Source of the DNA: Caenorhabditis remanei
Lineage: Eukaryota > Nematoda > Chromadorea > Rhabditida > Rhabditidae
Direction: 5' to 3'
DNA: 64,000 nucleotides
Assembly: GCF_010183535.1 (NCBI RefSeq)
Contig: NC_071332.1
Location: 15,500,001 to 15,564,000 of the forward strand
Below are positions 1 to 10,541 of this stretch, piece by piece (position 1 is the stretch's first letter; the number at the start of each line of letters is the position of its first letter). Both the position numbers and the translations under genes were made by a program. Under the pieces are notes generated by a model. The model saw only the letters and a program-made list of their open reading frames with translations, searched no databases and was not told the origin of the DNA.

Positions 1-3
1 TAC

Positions 4-9
4 TTTATT
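4..9 (-). terminator. Poly(A) signal of the GYQ-repeat gene
   Basis: AATAAA on the minus strand, about 95 nt after the stop codon at 102. Confidence 0.5.
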
Positions 10-101
10 GCAGTAGAAAAAAAAATTTGGTGTAAAGCAAACACAAAACAAAATGACAAAATTTCAAAATAAATTAACACATCCTAGAATCATGAATTCA
101 T

Positions 102-1097
102 CTAGTGCTTTCCCTGAGAATAAGCTCCTCCTGCTTGTGGTTGAGCGGCGGCTCCGGCAGATTGGTATCCGGATGCTTGAACTGATTCAACTGGTGCGGT
201 GACTTGTTGTTGAACTTGCGCCTCGGCTTGATATCCTTGAGTTTGAGTTGGAGCTGGTGCGACTGGATGGACCTGCTCTGGTTGGTATCCTTGGGACACT
301 GGAGCAGACACTTGAGCTGGTTGGGATGCTTGGTATCCGGCGGATTGTTGTTGTTGGACTGGGGCCTGTTGGGCGGCTGGGGCTTGGTATCCTCCTTGAG
401 CTCCTTGGGCCGCTGGGGCTTGGTATCCGGCTCCCTGAGCTGGTGCTTGTTGGGATGGCCCTTGTTGGTATCCAGCTCCCTGGGCTTGTTGTCCTTGGGC
501 GGCGAATCCTCCTTGGGCTCCTCCTTGTTGGTATCCTCCTTGGGCTCCCTGAGCTCCTCCTTGAGCTGGTCCAGATTGGTATCCTCCTTGAGCTCCTCCT
601 TGTTGTCCACCAAATCCTCCTTGAGCTGGCCCTTGTTGGTATCCTCCTCCGAGTCCTCCGAGTCCTTGAGCTGGGGTTCCGAACCCTGGAAGTTGAAGAG
701 CTGGAGCTGCTTGGTATCCTCCTCCGAGTCCACCTCCAAGCCCTCCAAATCCTCCTGAAGCAGCCTGATATCCTCCTTGAGCTGGTGCTCCACCGAATCC
801 TCCGAGTCCTCCTCCGAGAGCTGGAGCGGCATAAGATCCTCCGGCTCCTCCGAGTCCTCCGAACCCTCCTGGCGCCTGGGCGTACCCTCCGGATGGGATA
901 GCTGGAGCTGGAGCTGATGGGTAGAGTGGTGCTGGAGCTGATGGAGCGGTGACGTATCCTCCGGCAGCTGGAGCTGGTGGTGGTGGTGGTGGGGCTCCAC
1001 AGCAAGCTCCGCCTCCTCCGCCTCCGCCGAGAAGTCCGCCGAATAAGAAGGCGGTGGATGTGGAGACAAGACAAGCGAGGATGGCGAAGGATTTCAT
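102..1097 (-). CDS. Secreted Gly/Gln/Tyr-rich repeat protein
   Basis: Single-exon reading frame of 331 aa. I start at the ATG at 1095-1097, not at the upstream in-frame start, because the protein then opens with a clean signal peptide (MKSFAILACLVSTSTAF) and the bases just before it read TTTCCAG, a likely trans-splice acceptor. After the signal comes a Gly tract, a Cys pair and a Pro run (residues about 18-46). Then come some 25 imperfect repeats built around GGYQ, QGGYQ or GYQ with Ala, Gln and Pro. Low complexity of this kind is typical of secreted structural or cuticle-associated proteins; I do not recognise a named family, and no ground-like or cuticlin domain is visible. The opposite strand shows long open frames that are shadows of the repeat. 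Confidence 0.8.
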   Translation of the reverse strand: MKSFAILACLVSTSTAFLFGGLLGGGGGGGACCGAPPPPPPAPAAGGYVTAPSAPAPLYPSAPAPAIPSGGYAQAPGGFGGLGGAGGSYAAPALGGGLGGFGGAPAQGGYQAASGGFGGLGGGLGGGYQAAPALQLPGFGTPAQGLGGLGGGYQQGPAQGGFGGQQGGAQGGYQSGPAQGGAQGAQGGYQQGGAQGGFAAQGQQAQGAGYQQGPSQQAPAQGAGYQAPAAQGAQGGYQAPAAQQAPVQQQQSAGYQASQPAQVSAPVSQGYQPEQVHPVAPAPTQTQGYQAEAQVQQQVTAPVESVQASGYQSAGAAAQPQAGGAYSQGKH

Positions 1098-1207
1098 CTG
1101 GAAATTAAGAATGTTTGAATGTCCGGTGGAGCGTGTTTTCAAGTTTTCATACGATCTACACAAAAAAGAAAAAGAAAATGTTGCCTTCGAACATTCCGAG
1201 GGATTCC

Positions 1208-1215
1208 CTTATATA
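1208..1215 (-). promoter_or_regulatory. TATA box of the GYQ-repeat gene
   Basis: TATATAAG on the minus strand, about 110 bp upstream of the chosen ATG, which fits a strongly expressed structural gene. Confidence 0.45.
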
Positions 1216-2768
1216 TCTCCTGCAACCTGTTCCGCGGAAAAGTGGGCGGGGCTTCCCTCTATCTTTTTGAACTTTGAATTCAAATACGTCTCGTTTCAGG
1301 TTTTTTCTTTTCGAATATTCTGACGCAATAATTCAAAAATATGAGGAAAGATGAACAGGCAGATAAATCAGGTTTCAGGAAGGTTTGTTTTGAGGGAGAA
1401 TTAAGAAGAGACGGTGGAAAATAGGTTTGATGATCAGGAAAGAATTCTAGATTCGAGTATTGGGAAAGATTCAAAAATGTCCTGTGGGATTTTATTCGAG
1501 AAGCTACAGTACCGGTCGAAAGGTTGCTCATTTTTTCACTGTGCAAATAGTGGGATTTTGGACCGGAATAAGTTGTCGGACGGCAACTTTTCACAGAGGT
1601 TTTCAACCACAAAAAAGAAGATCTAGATCTACAATTTCTACAAAAACTTGCATAGTGACACTGTGACACACTTTCAAAGATTTTCGTTATCACTAAAATT
1701 GAAAACAGAATATAAAGTTTTTTTGAAGTTTTCTGAATCAAAAAACTAAAATTTTCAGATTTTTTCAGAATCTCACTAATTCAAAGAAGCTTTCAGTACG
1801 TGAATAGCGCATAAACGGAATTTCAAATCAATCCGCTTCTCACTATCAGCTGCCTGTGTGCACAGCAGTGCGAGACATCTCGGAAACGCTCTAACGGTTG
1901 GCACGGTGCCGAAAAAGACTTGGCTGAGTGCCAAATTCAAATTTTACGTCCATTTGTCGTATCTTTCAATATAAGCAGCGACGCCACTCGGAAAATTCAA
2001 ATTTAGCGGACCTTGCTCCTCGCAACGCACGTGTGTGTATGCCGATGAAATTTGAATCTCCATTCTGTCCCATCAATTTTGATGCTCGGATTTTCTACCT
2101 TCTCCCATTTTTCAAAACTTCTACCGAACTCTCCTTCCCCTTCAACACCATAATAACATAAATTCCATTATCATATCAATCCGTCTCCGTTCTCCCCCTC
2201 CTCAACCTGTCTCCGACACAAATTCTTATCATTATCCCCCCTCCCTCCTTTATCATTTCCAATGGCGCAATAGCTTATTGCGAAAAAAACCGAAAGAAAA
2301 CTCGGTAGCTGTCCCCCCTCTTCTCTCTTCCACGATATATTACGCGCCATTGGATAATCCTCCGTTGAAGAAAAGAAGAAGAATAAAGGATAGTGATCAT
2401 TTCAACAAATGTACTTCATCTCTCTCTTTTTTCCTTGCGATGGCGGCGACAATGCCATCGAAATTTGACGGATGTGATACAAATTTCAACCGGTTCCAGA
2501 ACAAGATTCAGGACTTGTACTATGCTACTATTGCTTGAAAGGGAACGATGGAAATCGCTACAAACCGACACACAGACAGATATCGGTGTCATTCTGGAAA
2601 GAGATAATTTGAACACTGGATGGTTTGGAAAGTCTGAGCTTCAAGATCTAAAATTTGAATAGAATCTCACCAGCCAACAGACACAGTGCACTTGTTATAC
2701 CCACTCTCTTATGTCCCCCAATTTCTTCCACAGATTCATCATGACACCTCTATTCCCAATAAAAATGT
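1216..2768. other. Intergenic stretch, no supported gene
   Basis: AT-rich sequence between the GYQ-repeat gene and the tRNA. Open frames here are short, show no start or splice context and resemble no family I know. Pyrimidine-rich, C-rich stretches lie around 2100-2340. Nothing else is supported. Confidence 0.5.
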
Positions 2769-2841
2769 GGCCGCGTGGCGCAATGGATAACGCGTCTGCC
2801 TACGGAGCAGAAGATTGTAGGTTCGAATCCTGCCGTGGTCG
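2769..2841 (+). tRNA. tRNA-Arg (anticodon ACG)
   Basis: A 73-nt cloverleaf without intron. The acceptor stem GGCCGCG (2769-2775) pairs with CGTGGTC (2834-2840), and the discriminator is G at 2841. The anticodon stem TCTGC/GCAGA encloses the loop CTACGGA, giving anticodon ACG (read as ICG), which decodes Arg CGN codons. The T arm GTAGG-TTCGAAT-CCTGC serves as B box. A T5 Pol III terminator follows at 2846-2850. It looks functional. Confidence 0.95.
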
Positions 2842-2845
2842 GAAC

Positions 2846-2850
2846 TTTTT
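2846..2850 (+). terminator. Pol III terminator of tRNA-Arg
   Basis: Run of five T four bases after the tRNA 3' end. Confidence 0.8.
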
Positions 2851-2938
2851 CCATTTTTCATGAAATTTCCTTTGAATTCAAAAGTTAAAAGTTGAATACT
2901 ATTTTCATACCTCTGAATGAAAGATGAATGTTCGATAA

Positions 2939-2944
2939 TTTATT
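2939..2944 (-). terminator. Poly(A) signal, glycine-rich copy 1
   Basis: AATAAA on the minus strand 50 nt past the stop; the surrounding 3' UTR is nearly the same as that of copy 2. Confidence 0.55.
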
Positions 2945-2993
2945 TACAAAACAGAATATATACAAAACAGATAAAAGTTCGTTTAATTAGGAA

Positions 2994-3848
2994 TTAGACA
3001 GGAACTTGTGGAGTTTCTGGAAGTGGGACTGGAAGTTCAGGGACAACTGCTCCGTTTCCTCCTTGAAGAGTCTCGGCAACTCGGGAAGCAATTTGGAAAA
3101 TGGCTTCGAGTTCCTGGAAAAATAGAAATAGAAATAACAAGAATAAGAATAAGAACTCACAATTGGGAATTGTTTTCTCAAGTTCTCGATGGCTTCATTC
3201 TGTTGGAGAAGAGTCTGATCCTGGTTATTCAGAATTTGAGTGAGTTGATCGAAGACACTTCCAAGATTAGCAACAACATCACTGACTCCCGCAAGAAGTT
3301 CACTGACAAGATTGGTTACTGTAGAGAGGAGGGTGGCAAGAACATCCTGAAAACAATAGAATAATGATAATATTCTAGAAGCAGTGGCTCACTTGGTTTT
3401 GGCCAGAGAGCAAGTCAGTGAGTTGACTTGTGATTTCATTGATGTTCAGAGTATCATCTGAGAGAATTCCAGTGATTTTCTCAACAAGTGGTGCTGGGAG
3501 ATCTTCCAAGAACTTGGTCAAGAATGTGGGAAGTTCAGTGAGATTTCCAGTGAGTGGCAGTCCCAATCCACCTGGAGATCCTCCGAGAACACTCAAAAGA
3601 TTATCAAGAACATCTTGATTTCCTCCGAGAAGACCATTCACAATTCCTCCGATTCCTCCATTATCTCCACCAGTAATTCCTCCGAGTACTCCTCCAATAC
3701 CACCTTCTCCTCCGATGATTCCTCCGAGTCCATCTTGACCTTCTTCAATTGTATCTCCTAATCCAAGACCTCCGAGTAATCCATTTGGAGCTCCGGATAC
3801 AAGAGCAATTGAAACGACAACGGCGAAGACAGCTTTGGATGCGAACAT
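2994..3848 (-). CDS. Secreted glycine-rich protein, copy 1
   Basis: Three exons: 3393-3848, 3161-3346 and 2994-3113; 456+186+120 nt, 253 aa, both introns phase 0 (GTGAGC..CAG and GTGAGT..CAG). The start at 3848 is preceded by TTTCCAGA, a probable trans-splice acceptor. Residues 1-20 are a signal peptide. Residues about 22-100 are rich in Gly with GLGG, GGIGG and GGLL motifs. Residues about 115-215 are a Leu/Ile-rich amphipathic part with heptad-like spacing, and the tail is Pro/Val-rich. I do not recognise the family. Minus-strand TATAAATA lies at 3934-3941 and AATAAA at 2939-2944. Its promoter matches copy 3 whereas exon 3 and the 3' UTR match copy 2, so the gene looks like a product of gene conversion or unequal exchange. 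Confidence 0.85.
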
Positions 3849-3933
3849 TCTGGAAATCGAATATTGAAAAAACAAGTGTTTGTATTGAAATGAATTGAAA
3901 GTGGATGATGGTTTGTCGACAGTCCGTCCCATC

Positions 3934-3941
3934 TATTTATA
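3934..3941 (-). promoter_or_regulatory. TATA box, glycine-rich copy 1
   Basis: TATAAATA read on the minus strand, 86 bp upstream of the ATG; the same 90-bp leader and TATA context precede copy 3. Confidence 0.6.
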
Positions 3942-4249
3942 CTCTGAACTAGAGACATGATCTCTGTCATAAATTAGTTTGAAAAATAACGGATTGATTG
4001 TTGAGCAACTCTCTGTTTTTAGTTTCTGTTTTTCAAACTAGACACTTATTCAAAATAGTTGATTTCCGAACATCAGACGGTCACTCAAACATTTGTTTCT
4101 ACTATGAATTTGCATAATAACAGTTGACCGACTATCACTTGAACAGATGAATGTGTGCATCAGTTTGTCAGATGAATAATACTCATTCACAACTCTGTAA
4201 ATGTTTTCCACTTCTCATAGACAAACTGAATATCTGATTAAATGATGGT

Positions 4250-4455
4250 TTCAGATGAGTTCGTTCTTGAAATATTTAATTCTTGCATGCTCTGATCACG
4301 TCATACTGACTGACAATAATAATACGACGATTGGCATAATCTGAAAACAAACAATTGCTCAAAAACCAAGTAAATCTAGTTAAAATATCAAGCACTCAGA
4401 AGTTCTGAAATAGTATTATATAAAAGTGTGGTCGGAATTCCCAAGACCTCATCAA
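4250..4455 (+). promoter_or_regulatory. Orphan rightward promoter relic
   Basis: This stretch is the reverse complement of the promoter of glycine-rich copy 2 (about 9235-9480), including a TATAAAA at 4419-4425 and the following GTGTGGTCGGAATTCCC. Homology stops near 4455 and no glycine-rich coding sequence follows. I infer that copy 1 once shared a divergent promoter with a plus-strand partner that is now gone. Confidence 0.6.
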
Positions 4456-4860
4456 ACCAAGAGACATGAACAAATAAAAATTTAAATTAATAATTTGAAT
4501 TGAGATCGATACTAGTTCTGATTTAGGCAGTTCTCAGTGCGGTTCTTATTCGGACGCCTCTCACTTCGCATTTCTCATTTGAGCAGAGTTGATTAATAGA
4601 CCAGCCAGTTTCTTACGTTGTTGACATTAGACAAAATTCTTGAAAATTAACTTTGAGCAGAACACAACAATCTTTCGTTGAATGAAAATTTTTTTTCAAG
4701 GCACACATCTTATTAATTCTGAGGGTTATGTTTCTCTGAATCAAAAACATGTTTTGATACTGAATTCTAATCTTTCAAGAAAGATAGGCCGATAGATGGT
4801 ATTTCAAAAAAAAAACAAGCAGCAGTCTTCAGTATCTCATATATTTTGTTGTAACAAAAC
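4456..4860. other. Upstream region of the srh gene, first copy of a direct repeat
   Basis: From about 4569 this AT-rich region is repeated at 6753-7050, reaching into the srh first exon. No TATA box is obvious before the ATG. Confidence 0.5.
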
Positions 4861-5957
4861 ATGACCTGTACATATCGAAACAACTATTCCGAATCTGAAG
4901 AATTTTTCGAACTTGGTTTACATGGCTTATCTGTTATTCAAGTGCCGATCCATACTTTTGGAGCATACATGATCATTATGAAGACCCCACATGAAATGGG
5001 AAAAATGAAGTTTTCTATGCTGTTAATGCATATGACGTGGGTTGAATTATAAAACAGTTTTTCAAAAATTTCTTTCAGATTCGTTACTTATGACGTGTGG
5101 GCAATCCTTGAACTCCCAATAATAGTGTTTCCTATATGCGGAGGTTATTCGATTGGAGTACTTTCATCTATTGGGATGCCTCTATGGATCAAAGGTTACA
5201 TCGGACTTACATTGCTTTTTCGTAAGTTTTCCGAATTCCAGTTCATCTTCTCAAGTTTCCGTTGTCAGTTTTTGGACCAGCTGTCACTATGTTCTTCGAA
5301 AATCGGTACAACTATTTGGTACGTTTGGACTGTGATACTCAAAGCCGCAGATTCAAACGAGCGGTACATTATTTCATCAACTACTTCATTGCACTTAACG
5401 CATTCGTGCCAGCTTTTCTCAATATGCCGGATCAGTCAGTTGCAAGACAAATAGCTCTGAAAAAGCTTCCTTGCTTATCACTGAAAATAGTCAATCACCC
5501 GACGTTCTTCATGGTTGGAAATGAATACCTAAACTTTTTCTATATTGGATTATTCGCCATTTTTAGTTGGACTCAAACCTTCTTTTTCTTTGCGAAAACG
5601 GTCAACTTCATATTCGGAATCAAATCTCAATCACAACGAACTACACAACTACAACGAGAATTCTTCCGAGCAGTATGTATTCAAGTTGCTCTTCCATTTG
5701 TGGTGATCATGACTCCAGCTTGCTATATTTTATCAACAATTTACACTAATAATTACGATATGGCTTATACCAATTTTTCGGTGATTATGATATCTTCACA
5801 CGGATTGTTTTTCGCCATTACTATGCTTCTTATTCACAAACCTTATAGAACAGAAACCTTGAAAGTTTTGGGAATCAAGAGATTTTATAAGAGTAACAAG
5901 TTGGCAGTGGTTCGAATGTCTCCCCGTGCAACGCATAATGGATTGTTCTCTGAATAA
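4861..5957 (+). CDS. Serpentine chemoreceptor, SRH family
   Basis: Three exons: 4861-5036, 5079-5221 and 5269-5957; 1008 nt, 335 aa, the usual SRH size. The first donor is GTGGGT at 5037. The stronger-looking GTTGAA four bases on would put the next exon out of frame, so phase decides. Family signs: a helical start with FELGLHGLSVIQVPIHTFG, FFENRYNYL after the third membrane helix, a long extracellular loop with PDQ, and the family signature ISSHGLFFAITMLLIHKPYR ending at about residue 300. Seven hydrophobic segments can be traced. SRH proteins are nematode-specific seven-helix receptors, thought to sense odours or pheromones in chemosensory cilia. The stop codon overlaps an AATAAA (5953-5958). 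All key parts are intact. Confidence 0.88.
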
Positions 5958-6473
5958 ACCTGTTTTCTTGATATCATTGACTCGATTCAGTTTTATGCAA
6001 CTCATTAGTTAGAAATATTGTTCTGCTGTTTTGTTAAACGAATACAAAACACTTTTTTCATTTGTTGTCATTCCGATTTGAGCATACATTGTAAGATCGC
6101 AGAGAGAGCTGTGCGGAAGTAAGACGGAAGTGAAACTTTTTCGGCAGTATTAAAGTGATGGCAATAAGACAAAGTTAGTTAGTTGTATTGAAGGTATAAC
6201 TACTCTTCAATCATAAAACATCCCATCATTTTACTTACCTGGCACCAGTGGAGCTGAAAAGCATCTAAATTCGACACATGGAATTCGGAAGTTGGATGTG
6301 GAAAATTTAAGGTCTACTGGTACCAGATGAGTGAACTTTTTGAATATCTAATGCTTGAATGATAGTTATAACTTCCATACAACTGATTAACGTTGTTTTC
6401 CTGCTGACAGTTTGATACTGTCAAAACAACATCATCTTCCGTCTTTACTTTCTCACAGTTCTCGTCGCAGACC
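5958..6473. other. Spacer with a decayed hairpin element
   Basis: About 6105-6340 holds GGAAGTAAGACGGAAGTGAAA and, further on, a degenerate inverted counterpart near CTACTGGTACCAG. It resembles the better preserved foldback at 20305-20692. No gene is seen. Confidence 0.35.
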
Positions 6474-6740
6474 ATGAGTTCCACTTATCGGAATACTATT
6501 TTGAATCAGATGAACTATTCAAGCTGGCTTCACACACTTTATCTGCTATTCAAGTTTCTCTTCACGTTCTTGGAGCATACATTATTATAACAAAAACTCC
6601 GAAAGAAATGGGAAAGTGGTGAAGCTTACTATGTTGCTGGTATATCTAACGTTAGTTGAGTTTGGGTTATTAATTGTATGAAAATCAATAAGAACAGTTG
6701 CTGATGTGCCACTTATGATGTTTGGCCTACAATATTGGTT
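6474..6740 (+). pseudogene. srh pseudogene fragment (exon 1 and start of exon 2)
   Basis: Matches exon 1 of the srh gene at 4861. The frame is shifted a few codons after the ATG; past the shift YFESDELF and HVLGAYIIITKTPKEMGKW can be read, then a TGA. A trace of the next exon follows (ACTTATGATGTTTGG). No later exons exist. Confidence 0.7.
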
Positions 6741-6752
6741 GTCCAAATTGCA

Positions 6753-7150
6753 TTTCTCATTAGGGCAGAGTTCCCGGCAGTGATTAATAGACCAGCCAGT
6801 TTCTTACGTTGTTGACATTAGACAAAATTCTTGAAAATTAACTTTGAGAAGAACATAACAATCTTTCGTTGAATGAAAGTTTTTTTTCAAGGCACACATC
6901 TTATTAATTCTGAGGGTTATGTTTCTCTGAATCAAAAACATGTTTTGATACTGAATTCTAATCTTTCAAGAAAGATAGGCCGATAGATGGTATTTCAAAA
7001 AAAAACAAGCAGCAGTCTTCAGTATCTCATATATTTTGTTGTAACGAAGCATGAGTTGCACATTTCGAGACAACTGTTTCGAATCCGAAGAATTTTTCGA
7101 ACTTGGTTTACATGGCTTATCTATGGTTCAAGTACCACTAAATACTCTGT
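6753..7150 (+). pseudogene. srh promoter plus truncated exon 1 (direct repeat of 4569-4965)
   Basis: The 5' flank copies that of the srh gene almost base for base up to the ATG at 7051. Exon 1 then reads M-S-C-T-F-R-D-N... through SEEFFELGLHGLSMVQVP and is cut off near 7140, where unrelated sequence starting TGTTGCGACAG begins. Confidence 0.75.
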
Positions 7151-8263
7151 GTTGCGACAGTTATTGGGCAGGTGAACCCCGAACCGACCGCAATGAGTGA
7201 GAGATAGTGAACTTAGAGAGATATCCAACAATGAATTATACAAACGGTTTATTAACGCACTCTCAATTTGAGAGTCACCTAAGTTAGAGGAATGTCTTCA
7301 TGCATTGACGACGATGGGTGGTCCTTTGTATCCTTGGCGTTGGCGATAGCAGATGACTTGTTTCATTCAGAATGGGGCAGTCGTCATGATGAAACCATCA
7401 TTCAAAATCGAAAAAAAGAAGCGTTCAGTGAAAATCAGACTAGTCAAGTGAAAATCAGACTAGTCAAATCAGACCGGCCCCGCCCGGTTAGCCCGGATTC
7501 AAAAGTTAACGCTTATTAATTTTACAAAATGTTTTGAATTTTTTTTGAAAATTCAGTGTGAAAGTGCTTCTATTATTGGACATCTACACTTTTGGTTGAT
7601 TTTCAAATTCTAGTAAAAACTTGTCCTTTTCAAAGGAAAAACAGAAAATTCAAATTTTGGTTCAAAACTGGCTGAGTCGTGTGGAAACTTAGATTTCGGT
7701 TTTTTCATTCAAAATAGTTCAGATTTCGGTTCGGCCCAACACAAGTCTGGTAAAAATGAACAAAACTTTAGACTTTCAAACAAAAAATGATTCTCTAGTC
7801 TGAGAGTATCTGTTTTACTTCTTGAAATTTATTTCTAACATCTAAATGGTGGAAAGTATGACTGAAAAACATTTTTTCATTTCATGGCACACAAACTAAT
7901 ATATTTTACTTGATAAAATGGCCCCAGATATTTTATTCATATAATAAATAATACACCTGGTTTTTTAGCCCAAAAAATTTAGTAACCCTTAATTAGCCCG
8001 TAGTTTATGATTTCAGTTTTCTACGATAACGTTAAACAATTTAATGTTTTAGCCTTTACCGCTGTACCGTATGACACCCAACAGTTAGGAACTTTTGTTA
8101 CTTAACACTCGTATTGTGCTTATGAAAGGATCTGAACCCAATCTACCCTACAGACTCAGGTCGATCCCTGCTGGAACTATGATACATCTTACCCGGTGTT
8201 GTCTGAAAACCAAAAGTAACGAACACTAATTAATATTGAACACACTAGTTGAATGTTCGATAA
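7151..8263. other. Spacer of unknown origin
   Basis: Begins abruptly with TGTTGCGACAGTTATTGGGC, which breaks the srh fragment, so an insertion is likely, but I cannot define its other end. A 20-bp unit (GTGAAAATCAGACTAGTCAA) occurs twice in tandem at about 7430-7469, followed by the GC-rich ACCGGCCCCGCCCGG. No coding sequence is supported. Confidence 0.35.
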
Positions 8264-8269
8264 TTTATT
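8264..8269 (-). terminator. Poly(A) signal, glycine-rich copy 2
   Basis: AATAAA on the minus strand 50 nt after the stop. Confidence 0.55.
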
Positions 8270-8318
8270 TACAAGACAGAATATATACAATACAATCAAT
8301 TGTTCGTTTAGTTGTAAT

Positions 8319-9169
8319 TTAGACTGGGACTTGTGGAGTTTCTGGAAGTGGGACTGGAAGTTCTGGGACAACTGCTCCGTTTCCTCCTTGAAGAGTCTCG
8401 GCAACTCGGGAAGCAATTTGGAAAATGGCTTCGAGTTCCTGAAAAAATAGAAATAAAGAAAGAATAAGAATAAGAACTCACAATTGGGAATTGTTTTCTC
8501 AAGTGCTCGATGGCTTCATTCTGTTGGAGAAGAGTCTGATCCTGGTTATTTAGAATTTGAGTGAGTTGATCGAAGACACTTCCAAGATTAGCAACAACTT
8601 CACTGACTCCCGAAAGAAGTTCACTGACAAGATTGGTTACTGTAGAGAGGAGAGTGGCAAGAACATCCTGAAAACAATAGAATAATGATATTATTCTAGA
8701 AGCAGTGGCTCACTTGGTTTTGGCCAGAGAGCAAGTCAGTGAGTTGACTTGTGATTTCATTGATGTTCAGAGTATCATCTGAGAGAATTCCAGTGATTTT
8801 CTCAACAAGTGGTGCTGGGAGATCTTCCAAGAACTTGGTCAAGAATGTGGGAAGTTCAGTGAGATTTCCAGTGAGTGGCAGTCCCAATCCACCTGGAGAT
8901 CCTCCGAGAACACTCAAAAGATTATCAAGAACATCTTGATTTCCTCCGAGAAGACCATTCACAATTCCTCCGATTCCTCCATTATCTCCACCAGTAATTC
9001 CTCCGATTACTCCTCCAATACCACCTTCTCCTCCGATGATCCCTCCGAGTCCACCTTGACCTTCTCCAATTGTATCTCCCAATCCAAGACCTCCGAGTAA
9101 TCCATTTTGAGCTCCGGATACGAGAGCAATTGAAACGACAACGGCGAAGACAGCTTTGGATGCGTACAT
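8319..9169 (-). CDS. Secreted glycine-rich protein, copy 2
   Basis: Exons 8714-9169, 8482-8667 and 8319-8438; 253 aa, both introns phase 0, same layout as copy 1. Starts at the ATG at 9167-9169 just after TTTCCAGA. Signal peptide residues 1-20, Gly-rich block, amphipathic Leu-rich block, and a tail ending PETPQVPV. It differs from copy 1 at only a few residues. Its leader differs from that of copies 1 and 3 and its TATA is TATAAAA (9257-9263, minus). It forms a head-to-head pair with copy 3, with 472 bp between the two start codons. Confidence 0.86.
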
Positions 9170-9641
9170 TCTGGAAATGATATGAAGTGAATGATACTAG
9201 AAAGTATTGAAACAGGGAGAAATGGTTTGATGAAGTTTTGGGAATTCCGACCACACTTTTATATTATTTCAGAACTTCTGAGTGCTTGATATTTTAACTA
9301 GATTGACTTGGTTTTTGAGCAATTGTTTGTTTTCAGATTATGCAAATCGTCGTATTATTGTCAGTCTGTATGACGTGATCAGAGAATGTAAGAATTGAAT
9401 ATTTCAAGAAGGACCACATTCATCTGAAACCATAATTTAATCACATATTCAGTTTGTCTATGGAGAGTGGGTAAGATTTACAGAGTTGTCAATCAATCCG
9501 TTATTTTCAGACTAATTTATGACAGAGATCATTTCTCTATTTCAGAGTATAAATAGATGGGACGGACTCTCGACAAACCATCATCCACTTTCAATTCATT
9601 TCAATACATACACTTGTTTTTTTCAATATTCGATTTCCAGA
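9170..9641. promoter_or_regulatory. Divergent promoter of glycine-rich copies 2 and 3
   Basis: A 472-bp intergene with a minus-strand TATAAAA (9257-9263) serving copy 2 and a plus-strand TATAAATA (9548-9555) serving copy 3. Most of it has a counterpart, in inverse orientation, at about 3849-4455 next to copy 1. Confidence 0.6.
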
Positions 9642-10489
9642 ATGTACGCATCCAAAGCTATCTTCGCTGTCGTTGCTTCAATTGCTCTTGTATCTGGAGC
9701 TCCAAATGGATTACTCGGAGGTCTTGGATTGGGAGATACAATTGGAGGAGGTCAAGGTGGACTCGGAGGGATCATCGGAGGAGAAGGTGGTATTGGAGGA
9801 GTAATCGGAGGAATTACTGGTGGAGATAATGGAGGAATCGGAGGAATTGTGAATGGTCTTCTCGGAGGAAATCAAGATGTTCTTGATAATCTTTTGAGTG
9901 TTCTCGGAGGATCTCCAGGTGGATTGGGACTGCCACTCACTGGAAATCTCACTGAACTTCCCACATTCTTGACCAAGTTCTTGGAAGATCTCCCAGCACC
10001 ACTTGTTGAGAAAATCACTGGAATTCTCTCAGATGATACTCTGAGCATCAATGAAATCACAAGTCAACTCACTGACTTGCTCTCTGGCCAAAACCAAGTG
10101 AGCCACTGCTTCTAGAATAATATCATTATTCTATTGTTTTCAGGATGTTCTTGCCACTCTCCTCTCTACAGTAACCAATCTTGTCAGTGAACTTCTTTCG
10201 GGAGTCAGTGAAGTTGTTGCTAATCTTGGAAGTGTCTTCGATCAACTCACTCAAATTCTAAATAACCTGGATCAGACTCTTCTCCAACAGAATGAAGCCA
10301 TCGAGAACTTGAGAAAACAATTCCCAATTGCGAGTTTATATTCTTATTCTTATTCTTTCTATATCTATTGCTTTCCAGGAACTCGAAGCCATTTTCCAAA
10401 TTGCTTCTCGAGTAGCAAAGTCTCTTCAAGAAGGAAGTGTTCCAGAAGTTTCCATTCCCGTTGCAGGAAGCCCACAGATTCCAGTCTAA
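9642..10489 (+). CDS. Secreted glycine-rich protein, copy 3 (with GC-AG intron)
   Basis: Exons 9642-10097, 10144-10329 and 10379-10489; 250 aa, both introns phase 0. The start follows CGATTTCCAGA. The N-terminal two thirds are almost the same as copies 1 and 2. Exon 3 has diverged: after IASRVA it reads KSLQEGSVPEV and ends SPQIPV. The second intron begins GCGAGT where copies 1 and 2 have GTGAGT, so it needs the rare GC-AG donor. If not spliced, the frame stays open but gives an unrelated Ser/Arg-rich tail. AATAAA at 10536-10541. Confidence 0.83.
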
Positions 10490-10535
10490 TTCTTGACAAT
10501 ACTTTAAACTTCATTTGTATTTATTTCGACCTCTA

Positions 10536-10541
10536 AATAAA
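10536..10541 (+). terminator. Poly(A) signal, glycine-rich copy 3
   Basis: AATAAA 47 nt after the stop. Confidence 0.55.

Noticed and set aside
204..1074. Long open frames on both strands over the GYQ-repeat gene (Leu/Gly-rich on plus; Arg/Ser-rich and Gln/His-rich on minus)
   Set aside because: They are frame shadows of a GC-rich tandem repeat; only the frame with the signal peptide and trans-splice context makes sense.
1280..1741. 153-codon minus-strand frame
   Set aside because: No start context, no splice sites, AT-rich composition like the spacer, and no family resemblance.
8100..8200. Possible second tRNA (CAGGTCGATCCCTGCTGG)
   Set aside because: B-box resemblance only; no acceptor or anticodon stem can be drawn.
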